64,000 nucleotides of DNA, taken from Earliella scabrosa (Eukaryota > Basidiomycota > Agaricomycetes > Polyporales > Polyporaceae). This document shows positions 11,810 to 21,684 of this stretch, one piece after another (positions within the stretch are counted from its first letter, which is position 1; every line of letters begins with the position of its first letter). The stretch covers positions 4,526,001 through 4,590,000 of the forward strand of contig JABYQQ010000001.1 in NCBI GenBank assembly GCA_022605405.1, read 5' to 3'. A model generated the notes under the pieces. It was not told the origin of the DNA. It did no database searches and worked only from the letters and a program-made list of their open reading frames with translations. The position numbers and the translations under genes were made by a program.

Positions 11810-14500
11810 TGAGCGCTTCGGCGCTCGGTCCTGGTTCCCTCCTGTTCCCTTCTGCCGAGTCTTCCGGTTGCTGGCCCTCCTCCCACGGATAGAGCCTCTC
11901 CTCTCGTCCCTGCTGCTCGTCCCCTCTATCGCAGCAGGATCCGATCCCCAACGTGCGCCGCGCGCGAACGTGTGTGCGGACAACGGAGCGAGGCGCTATC
12001 CCCAGCGATGACCGAGGGACCCTCCAGGAGTCGGGCGGACGGACTGATCCAGGACACGGACTTGGGTTGGCTCATACCCCAGTAATTATCACGTCACGTC
12101 CCATATTTCCTATCACGATGAGTATAACCCGCCGCGCGGTGCGGCCTAATGATCTCGCACTAACTGCTCGTTCTCGATATCGCATCCCCCCGCCCGTATC
12201 CATCGACTATCACTGCTCCGTCGCCCTTCCCAGATCTCTAGCGCCCCCTATCTGCATCTGCAAGACTTCTTCGTCTGCTCCGCCGTACATTCACCCATCG
12301 GCATCGCAATCGCACGAATCATGGCCCACGCAACTTTGACTCATCTCCCAGGCCTTCTCCCTGCATCCTCGGTAACGGTTCGCCAATTCCTCGCATTTCC
12401 ACATTCGGCGCGCTCGTCCATGTCCCTGTCATCCATCTCACTCGTCCTCTCGCATATCACCGCGCACTGTACGTACTGCTTGCATTTGCTCTGTAGCGCT
12501 GTTACCCGAACCCACATGCCGGGCGGTGTGTGTTCCGTCCGTAGTCGGACCCAACCGTTTGTCAAGCATATCGTGTACCGGCGGTTCCAGGAGCACATGT
12601 GGCCGGAGCGCCGAAACAAATGTAGCGGCGACATACAGACTGGAAGGACGGTGATTTCCCTCGATGGCTTGGCGAGGCGCCCTTGGGATCCTGGTCTACC
12701 CGCGTTTGGATCGTTCTGCTCCCGCGAGTTCCCTCGGAGGGGTCATGTCTACGCGTATTGGTCCACCCACGGCGCGCACAACTGTGGCCGAGGACGGAGC
12801 TCCACCGTATGGCTTCCAAGGTTGTCATGGGGTCCTGTTCGCCGAGGATATCTGGGTTCGTGTGGTGCCCACCGCCCGTGTCACGAGCTTCCATGGAATA
12901 CCAGCATGCATGGGGGCCTTTTATGGCGAAGACGAGGACGATTCCAGTTTCAAGGACGCGAGGTCCTCGGTTGCCTTAGACGAGGACCAATCATCGGCGG
13001 CACCGCAAACACGACCCCCAACACCATCATTTGCCCCCCTCGTTACATCATCTTTATTCATTGCACGTCGCTCACCGACATCTCTCATCCGCACCTGCAC
13101 AAGTACTGCCACATCATCTCATCTCGGCCTCGAGCTCTCCGCATCCCATACATCCCATCATTGTACTATATATACCACACTGCAGGATAGCCTGTGCTTA
13201 GATCGTCGAGCTGTCGATATCGCTCACCCTCACTGTCATTCCATAATGTACCACTTTTTCTCCTTCCCTCCTCTCGCCATGCTCGGCCCGTCCTCAGTGG
13301 ACAGGGCCGTTCAGATACCTGTACTCCCGTGTTCTAATTCACTCCTCTCTTCTAATGACCGCCGTTCCGCTGTTGCGTATGTCTTATAGCTTACATATGG
13401 CCCGGCCACGGTCTCCCCCCTTGTGCTGCAATGTCCGTCGCCGTTCCTTGCTGGTGGTTCTGTCATTACACAGTTTGACCTATCTATGTTCCGTTGCATT
13501 CAGATGCTCTGTTGCGTTTTTTCGTGATCGTGTCGATACCACGTCCCGCGTACATATCCTTATAAGCCCGCCCATGCTTCTCTTGTCCAGTGTCATGCCT
13601 CTTCTCGTGTATTGCACGTAATGACGCATTTACCGCCGTCCGAGCAGCCGTCTGCGTAAGGCTACTTAGAGTCCAGCTCTCTGCCCCGCTTGCAATGGAC
13701 GATATCGTCAGCCATGGCTCGCAGGCGACGGAGCCCTTCCCCGTTGCAGATCACACGAGACCGGGTGCCACGAGCGGCGTTAGGCGCATTGCGCGCATGC
13801 ATGACGGCTGCACGCTGCAGAGTCACCAGTGCGACGACGTGAGAGGTGGGGAAGGTGTTACGTACCAGGATCCCGCCTGCGGCAGCACGGGGCCACAGTG
13901 GTCCCGTCCCGGCCCCAGAAGCTCGAAGATGTGCTCATCGGGCCATGGTGCGCTTGTTATGCGACAGACGCAGCCGCAGCGCACCTTCACGGAGCACCAA
14001 TTGGTGAGGGTTGTGGGCCAGCGAGCTCAGCTATGCCCGCTGTTTTTTCACGGATTGCTTCCGCTCCCTATGTCTAGTCTTTACGTTCTGTAACTAGTGT
14101 GTGGTGAACGCGGCTGAGTGCCGTGCTAGATGTCAAACGTACTGCACAGTTGTACATAGCTCGATGTATACTTAGTTGGGTCGTACACACCCGCTATGAC
14201 ACCGACCACGACCGCCCAGTCGGCGACGAACTCCATGCGAGGACTTCGACATTGCAGTCAGCTTGCCGTCCCGGGCCGCCCACTACTTCGACATCCCACC
14301 CTGCGACATCTCAACATCGAGAGCTCGTGCAGTGGGCACACGAGAAGAAGACAGGAGCGGGTCTGCACGGTGCCACTGCGGGTAACACATACAGAGTCGG
14401 CACGCGCGTCGCCGCCTGCGTGCCGCCTCGAGGCCCGCGAGCGGGGTTACCTTGAGCCGCCATCGCCGCCGGCGCGCCTCGCGTCGAGGTCAGGTTTGAA
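11810..14500. other. Region without a recognisable gene
   Basis: About 2.7 kb. It begins with the likely 3' untranslated region of the Hsp20-like gene. Two long overlapping plus-strand frames (12321-13190 and 12664-13389) have no family resemblance and are Ser/Cys/His-rich in a way typical of chance frames. The last 60 nt, on the minus strand, look like the displaced 3' end of the AFG1 coding frame (see the element at 14501-15213). Confidence 0.5.
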
Positions 14501-14530
14501 TACTATCGCTGCACCAGTAATGTAAATTTC
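14501..14530 (+). repeat. Left terminal inverted repeat of the MITE-like element
   Basis: A perfect 30-nt inverse match to 15184-15213, beginning TACTATCGCTGC and ending AATTTC. Confidence 0.9.
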
Positions 14531-15183
14531 AAAATCCTGCAACAGTAATGTAAATTCCGCGAGTTGCCTGCCTTCCACCCCTCCGTTGACTCTCATGACT
14601 GACATTCAGCCACCCTAGGAGGTATACTAATGGCTGCAAGAAAAACCGAGAGAATCCGTGCCGTCGTTGTAGAGATATTGAAGTAACATTGGCGGAGGTA
14701 CGGCGTTGTGTGGCCTGGCTCTAGAATGATGGGCTTCGGCTCATCTCAGTCTGGGACGGAATCACACGAAACCTTCACGGTAGCTTCTCATACACTAGAA
14801 ATGCCTATGCGTAATTTTCCGAGACGATTCGAATGGTAGACATGGTGGAATGGGGTTGCAGACGTTGAGAGCGTGACATTCCGCCACCGCGGGCCATCGG
14901 AGTTTGAATTAGGAAGTGTGAGCAGACAGATCTCAGCCAGGTAGCCGATCATAGCCGAGACGGAGACTATGCATGCCGGCCTGCCGTTCGTGACATTGGC
15001 GTGACAAAGTTCCTCCGTTTTTTACATTACTGTCTCAGTGCACTCTTTCACGGCGCTATCCCTCCCTTCCTCTCGCAGCAAGCTGGAAATCGAGAAGTAG
15101 GTACCCAAGACAGTATAGAACAAGTCCTCGAAGGTCCGATTGGCATCGGGTGAGGAGGGCAAAAGATATTCAAGTAAGACTGA

Positions 15184-15213
15184 GAAATTTACATTACTGG
15201 TGCAGCGATAGTA
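15184..15213 (-). repeat. Right terminal inverted repeat of the MITE-like element
   Basis: A perfect 30-nt inverse match to 14501-14530. Read on the minus strand it encodes the last residues of AFG1 (ILSLHQ) and the stop TAA at 15194-15196. Confidence 0.9.
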
Positions 15214-17694
15214 TGGCGTCATCGGCGCGACCCGTGTCCGCGTCGAGGTCTCGCGTCGGTTTGCCCCTCTCTTCACGGACATGCGCATCCGGCGGGGCGG
15301 GCGGAGCTTCGGCGGCAGATGTGCTGTGGGGAGGGGCGCTGTGGGGAGACGATGGGGACGGAGCATTGTTACCCGGACGGTGATTCGCGTCTGCAGCGCG
15401 CTGAGCGTAGATGGCCGCCCCACGCCCCCAGTCGCGCGCACGTTCTCCCCAGTCCTCGCGGACACCCCAGATGTGGTCCGCGCTGAGGTGGGGCGCGGGC
15501 GGGCGGTCCACTGGATAGGGCATGTGGGCAGAGGAAGAGGAAGGGTGCAGGGAGGCCTCTTCTGCGAAGTCGCTGGCGTCGGATTCGGGAGGGGACGAAG
15601 GCCGCTGCGCGTGCCACTGTGGTTCCGAGAGACGCCGATGAGTTGCGAAGAGGTGCGTGTTGGTGGAAGCTGGGTCGGGGGCCACTGGGGTTTCCCACTT
15701 GCGCGCGTCCGCCGGGAGCGGATTCCACTGTTCGTCTTTGGCGTAGCTCTCGCTCGTCATCTCGAGCAGGCGGGACAGCGCGCGCTTGAATGCGAACTGC
15801 TCGTCCTTGCCTTGTTTGGACGGCAGACGGTGTCAGACAGATGACAGGTGACAGACGCGATGCGGGGTACGAACCGGAGAAGATCGAGAGGGTGTCAAGG
15901 GCGAGCGCCTTCGCCGGGATTCGCGCTTCTGCCATGTTCGGCGCATCGTAAGACGAGACATTCGGCCGGTGTATGTCCTGAGTGTCGGCCACGGCTTCTG
16001 CCATCATCACATCCACCTCTTCCGGCGCGGCATCTCCAGACTGGGCAGGGGCATCTGGGAAGAAGAGCTCGTCTGGACGGGCTTCCGCCAAACAGACGAT
16101 GCGGCAGCGAGCTTCGTAGAGAGCGTCGATGAGAGAGATGAATCGACGGGCTTGGTTCTTTGCCGATAGCTGAAGGACGGGGATCGATGTTATGATAAAG
16201 ATGTGATAGCGCGATGCTAGCGTGATGTAGTCTGCAGCGCCGAGCGACTAGCGCAAGTCCCCTGGTCAGCGCAGATCAACGCATAGTTTAGGGAAAACCG
16301 TCTAACGGACCTCTTCGCACAACTGGGCGAAGGTGAACTCGCACACCCCATTCGCCGACCATGGCACCCTGATACTGCGTCCGAAGACGACCACGTCGCC
16401 GCACGAGCCTTCTGCAGCACAGGGGCGCGGTCAGCGACGCGTCGATCCGGACACCCGAGCAATAGACACGCACCGCCGGATCCTGTCTGTGTGCTGGGTC
16501 TTATCTCTGCCAGGGTCGCTTCGAATTCGCGGCGCTGTGCGAAGGTGAACCAGCTTCGTTTACCGCCGTCGCCTCTCAGGGCCCGCCAGTCGCGCTCAGA
16601 CCGCATGTGCACAACCGGACACCGTGCCTTGAGAGCTTCGACGAACGGCTCGAGCCGCTCCCGCTGGACGCCGTTCTTGTAGAGGTCGTCGGGGACCTTG
16701 TTCGAGCTGCCGACGATGATGCCACCCATGCGCCAGAACCAGGAGAGAACGTCCGCCAGCAGGGTGGCACTTGAGACGTCAAGAAGTTGGATCTCGTCAA
16801 ACACTAGGAGCCAGTGTCGGAGGATGAGCCGTTGTGCGACGACGTAGGCGATACTGGGTTCGAGCGATCCTCGTGAAAGTGAAAATCCCATATTGGACTT
16901 GCGCCTCCATTGGGTGGGCAGCGACCCAGAGCTCAGAAGCCCTCGCCATTGGTCGCGTATAAGCTTGTTCCAGGAATTCCGGGGCCTATCGTCGGGCTCT
17001 TGCGGAACCTCAGGGGCGTGCATGGCGGCCATTCGGCGGCGCGTCTCCTCCCATACGGCCCGGTAGATCTCAAGAACGAGCTCGTTGTAGTGCTTGCGGG
17101 CCTTGTAAGGGGTAGGTAGCGTTGCGAACCATAAATCAATGAGGAAGCTCTTGCCTGAGCCTGGCGGGCCGATGATCAAAAGGCCCTGGAGGAAGATGTC
17201 ACAAACTCGAAGGCGGCATTACAGCACGATAAAAATATACCTTGGGCGTGGTGAGGGCTTCTATTTCTTCGGCATGTGTCCGCACCCGTACCAGACCTCC
17301 AAAAGGGGTCTCTGGGTGGGAGATTGGCTCATCGGCTAACCACCAGGGTTGTGTAGAAGGTGCAGAGGCGACAGCATGCGTCCGATTGAGGTGTCTTGCA
17401 AGGATGGCGGGGGGAGCATATCCTTTCAGTTCTCTATGAAGCTTCCTGAGCTTCTCACGCGTCAGCGACCAAGGAGGGTTGAGTTGGGAGCACATGCGCA
17501 CCAACCTGCATGATGACTCGGATTTGCTCTTCATCTTGTTGGATTCGACCGAGGGCGACAAGACCACGGTAGCGCTCGAACAAGTCATTTGTTGCGGGAA
17601 GATATGTATAGCAACATGGAGGCGAGTGATGTACCCGTCTGAGTGTGTCCGCGGTTGAACAGCCGACTCTTGTAGTCACTCGAAGCGAATACAT
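15194..17694 (-). CDS. AFG1: AFG1-like mitochondrial AAA ATPase (LACE1/ZapE family), 3' end altered by insertion
   Basis: Mitochondrial P-loop ATPase that helps turn over respiratory-chain subunits. Six exons: 17506-17694, 17241-17450, 16474-17185, 16311-16411, 15875-16247 and 15194-15810; 733 residues, in frame throughout. Residues 1-40 (MYSLRVTTRVGCSTADTLRR...) form an Arg-rich presequence without Glu, which supports the start at 17694. Walker A GPPGSGKS is at 139-146 and Walker B LLVFDE ends at 264, followed by the family-specific NKVPDDLYKNGVQRERL. Later blocks VVVFGRSIRVPW, EFTFAQLCEE, DYITLASRYHIFI and GKDEQFAFKRALSRLLEM are all present. The tail beyond about residue 560 is Pro/Ser-rich. 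The stop is supplied by a transposon terminal repeat, so the native C-terminus is probably lost. Confidence 0.92.
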
Positions 17695-18216
17695 TGTGCT
17701 AAGGCAGTTGTGCCCTTCTTGCGACCGGGACTGCGTCAGATTCGCCGAAGCTCCTAAGAACTCAAGCGAGTATGTTCGTCTGGAGAGAAGTCAGCATAAC
17801 GAAGGTCCGCATACACTCTCCTCTAACAGTGATTAGGCGAAAAGGGGGAGCGGTCAACCAACGGCTCAATGATCGGGTTGCCACCAAGTCTGGTAGGACT
17901 GCCGGATCAGGTAAGTTTTTCCCAGCCCCCGTGTACCACCAGGAGATGCTAGTGTTCACACTGTGAAGCCACCCTGAGTTCATTCACATTTACCTCACGC
18001 GGCTCAGGTCTTCGATGGATATACTCACCATCGAACGAGCAGACGTAGCCCAAGTCGTGCAACCACAGCTGGTCAAAGTGGCGAGTTTCCTAATTTGGTG
18101 AGAGTCACGTGCTCCCCCGTAATGCGGAGAGCGCGCCAGTTGTGCACTTGCCAGAGCAACCACTGTGACCGTATCCCTCTCCTTCCGCTCCTTCCTGTAC
18201 TCTACCTCCACCTATC
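17695..18216. promoter_or_regulatory. Shared divergent promoter region of AFG1 and SEY1
   Basis: These 522 bp separate the AFG1 start (minus) from the SEY1 start (plus). No coding segment is needed by either model. The last 40 nt before 18217 are pyrimidine-rich, as expected for a SEY1 leader. Confidence 0.55.
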
Positions 18217-21200
18217 ATGGCGCAGCAAAGCGCACCTATCAACGCCGAGACAATACCTTCGACCACGCCAAAGGTCGACTATGGGAGCCGCAATCCGCCA
18301 GCTGCTAACGGTCACTCGTTGAACGGAACAGCGACATCGGACGCCAGCACCGAGCGCACTCAGATTATCAATGACGAGAAAGAGTTTAAGTACGTTGTGT
18401 ATATCTATGTCGCGTTGTTGCCGGTATGCTGATGGTGACGCCGCGCCAGCCCGGACTTGTCAAAGCAGATAGAGAAGTGGGGTCTGCTCAATGCCGGCTT
18501 CGACTACAATCTAGTGGCAGTCTTTGGGTCTCAATCTACCGGCAAAAGTGCGTCTCGCGTCCAGAGGGGACGACGTGTGTGGCATACTGAGCGCGCAACC
18601 TAGGTACTTTGCTCAACCGACTATTTGGCACGAACTTCGATGTCATGGACGAAACGCGACGACAGCAGACGACCAAGGGTGAGTCCTCTCCTTCATCCGA
18701 ACGTCCATAAGCCATAAGCCACTTTGCACCCTATACCCTCCTCGCGCATGCCGACGGAGCGCTTGCCGTCGTCATGTCGCTTGCGTAAAGGCGAGAGTGT
18801 GCACGGTCGCTATGCGTCATACCCGCACATGCTGCTAGTGCTTGTATCGGGAACGTTTGTCGCGTCCCTGGATGCGCCATGCATGAACGCGAATCTCGAT
18901 ACAAGTCTCATACCCTTGCGACCATCTGGACTCTGGTGCCTGACGATGGACTGTGCGCTGACTGACACATTGAAGGTATATGGATGTGTAAAGGTAAAGG
19001 CGCGAACCTTCTTGTTATGGATGTAGAGGGGACGGATGGAAGGGAACGTGGTGAAGATCAGGTTCGTTGGGCTGTCATTCATGGACCGGAGGGTTGTCAA
19101 CTCAAGCCCCGCATCGCTTCCAGGATTTCGAACGCAAATCCGCGCTGTTCTCGCTTGCCTCCTCCGAAGTCCTCATCGTTAACTTATGGGAGCACCAAGT
19201 CGGCCTCTACCAAGGAGCCAACATGGGGTTGTTGAAGACCGTGTTTGAGGTCAACCTTGGACTGTTCGGGAAGAAGACGCCTGATGGGTACGTCCCTTGC
19301 AGACCCCCCGCTGCAATCTCCTCATCCTGTCGGTAGACGCAATCAACGTACCCTTCTCCTGTTCGTGATTCGGGACCACATTGGCACCACCCCGCTAGCC
19401 AACCTGGAGGCGACGTTGACGGCGGACATGCAGAAGATCTGGGAGACGCTCTCAAAACCCCCAGAGTTGAAGGACAAGCAGTTGTCCGACTACTTCGATC
19501 TCTCCTTCGCTGCGCTCCCCCACAAAATCCTTGCAGCCGACAAGTTCGAGAGCGAGGTCTTGGAGCTGAGGAAGCGGTTTGTGGACAAGTCAAGACCGGA
19601 CTACGTCTTCTCCCCTGCTTACCACAAGCGGATCCCTGCGGATGGTGTCTCGTTCTATATGGAGGGCATCTGGGTTCGTGTGCCCTCCTAGACGCTATGT
19701 ATGCCCGCTGACCTGTAAGGACAGGAACAAGTGCAAACTAACAAGGACCTGGACCTGCCCACCCAGAGGGAGCTCCTTGCGCAGTTCCGTTGCGACGAGA
19801 TCTCGTCCGCAGCCCTGCAAGAATTCCACGAGCAGGCGAAGCCTCAGCGGAGACCCATCGAGTCGGGCAAGGTCGTTGAGGGCCTTGGCAAGATGATGCG
19901 AGCATGGAGAAGCCGGGCGTTGGAGCGGTACGACCGCGATGCGTCGCGCTATCATCAAGGCGTGTACAAACGCAAGCGTGCCGACCTTGTTGGCGTGCTC
20001 GACTCGACGCTGTCCCCGCTGTTCCTCGGGCAGCTCAAGAACCTGCATAAAGCCTGTCTAGTGACGTACAAGAAGGAGATGCTCGACGGCATGCGTGGCG
20101 AAGGTTACAACTTCGCAGACGTGGTTGCTGCGGCGCGCGAACGCCTCGAGAAGCGGTTCCTTGAAGGCGCCCAGGAGGCGCTTGTGGAGGGTACTGATTG
20201 GACCTACGAGGAAGAGCTCGGTTTGCTTCGCGAAGAGGCGCAGACTGTGGCCAATCAGTGCCGGAAGGACGAGACCAAGAAGATGGTCAACGTCATCGAG
20301 GTGTGTATTGTCGGCTTATTCCCGCATTGAGGTTGTGCTCATATCATGCTCTTCAGCGCAACTTCAAGAAGCAGATCTCAGAGCCCGTGGAGGTCTACCT
20401 CAACAAGCCTACTCCCGACATGTGGGACAAGGTTCTCAAGGTCTTCCGTGATACTCTGGACAAGGCCGAATCTTCGTACTTGACCAAGGCCAAGAGTGAG
20501 AATTATTCGATCTCGTCCAGTATTGTTGCTCATACGCGATCCAGGCTTCAACTGCACTGAGGAGGAGAACTCGACTGCGCTCGCCGTGCTGCGGAAGCGT
20601 GCATGGCTTGCCCTGCGCTCCAAGGTCGATGAGCAGACAGCGGATACTGTGTTCTTGGGCAAGCTGCGCAACTACTTCGAGGAGCGCTTCCGATACGACG
20701 AGGCTGGCACTCCGCGCGTGTGGAAGCCTGATGATGACATCGATGGGGCGTTCAGGAAAGCAAAGGAGCAGGTTCGTCTACCATCACTCTGAATAACCCC
20801 GGATAAAGTGGCTCATGACGGTCTTCTACGGTAGACCTTGGAGCTTATCCCTCTGTACTGGAAGATTAAACCTCTGGACCCCTCGCTGGAGTTCACTCTG
20901 CCATCCGAGAGCTCCGATCCATTGACGAGCACGGAAGAGTTCGACTTCCCCGCTTCCCTGACCATCTTCTCCGAGACTAAAGCGCTCGACCTGACGAACC
21001 GCTTCCGCAAGGACGCCGACGCATACTACGTTGAGGCGAAGCGGAGCACCGTGTCGAGCGTTGCGCAGATCCCGTACTGGATGTACGGCGTGCTCGTCGT
21101 GTTGGGCTGGAACGAGGCGATGGTCGTCCTGTTCAACCCGTTGTACTTCGCAATGCTCTTGATGCTCCTGGCTTCTGCGTAAGTTCGCTCTCTGTTGTAC

Positions 21201-21511
21201 GAAGGCGCCCATCGCTGACATTGTGTCTGCCTGACAGCTGGATCATTGTACAGTTGGGAATGGTTGGGCCAGTATTCCAGATTATTAGGACACTCGGCGG
21301 CGAGGTCAGTGGATTCCTCTCGATTCAGCGCATGGTCTGGGGTATTGATGTTGTTATCCCACAGGTGCACCGTCAGGTGGAAGGTCGCTTGCGCGAACAC
21401 TTCTCCGAACCGCAGAGGGCGCAGCCCGTCCGTGCGTCGCATGCGCGCAACATCTCCGCAGGGGACGAGGTCGAGCGGGAGATGAGGCGGCGAAAGGCGG
21501 AGCCTATGTGA
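18217..21511 (+). CDS. SEY1: Sey1/RHD3/atlastin-type ER membrane fusion GTPase
   Basis: Dynamin-like GTPase that drives homotypic fusion of ER tubules. Twelve exons: 18217-18389, 18450-18547, 18604-18678, 18976-19061, 19124-19287, 19337-19673, 19725-20300, 20357-20495, 20545-20771, 20835-21178, 21238-21304 and 21365-21511; 810 residues. The P-loop FGSQSTGKS is at 83-91. [13 protein letters not shown] is the switch I region, [14 protein letters not shown] the G3 motif and VIRDH the G4 motif. A long helical middle domain follows. Two closely spaced hydrophobic segments near the end ([33 protein letters not shown] and [16 protein letters not shown]) make the membrane hairpin, then a short basic cytosolic tail. 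One intron (18679-18975, 297 nt) is far longer than the rest. Confidence 0.96.
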
Positions 21512-21684
21512 GCATGAGCAGACTCTGCATTGCTCGTGTGCCATGACGGACGCGGACGGAATGTCTTGGATTTGCCCGTTACTTTCTGTTCACTTTCTGG
21601 TGTAATTATTTTGGTTTTGGACGATCGCAATAATGCATATGTACACGTCTCACGCGAGGAGGTGTCGACGGAGGGAGTGGATAG

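Larger units (their letters stand above)
14501..15213. mobile_element. MITE-like non-autonomous DNA transposon with TA target duplication
   Basis: The 30 bases at 14501-14530 are the exact reverse complement of 15184-15213. Each outermost end is TA, so the simplest reading is a 28-bp terminal inverted repeat flanked by a TA duplication, as in Tc1/mariner-type elements. The element is about 0.7 kb with no transposase frame, so it is non-autonomous. A second, inner inverted pair (14542-14554 with 15021-15033) uses the same core ACAGTAATGTAAA. The right repeat lies inside the AFG1 gene and carries its present stop codon. Confidence 0.85.
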
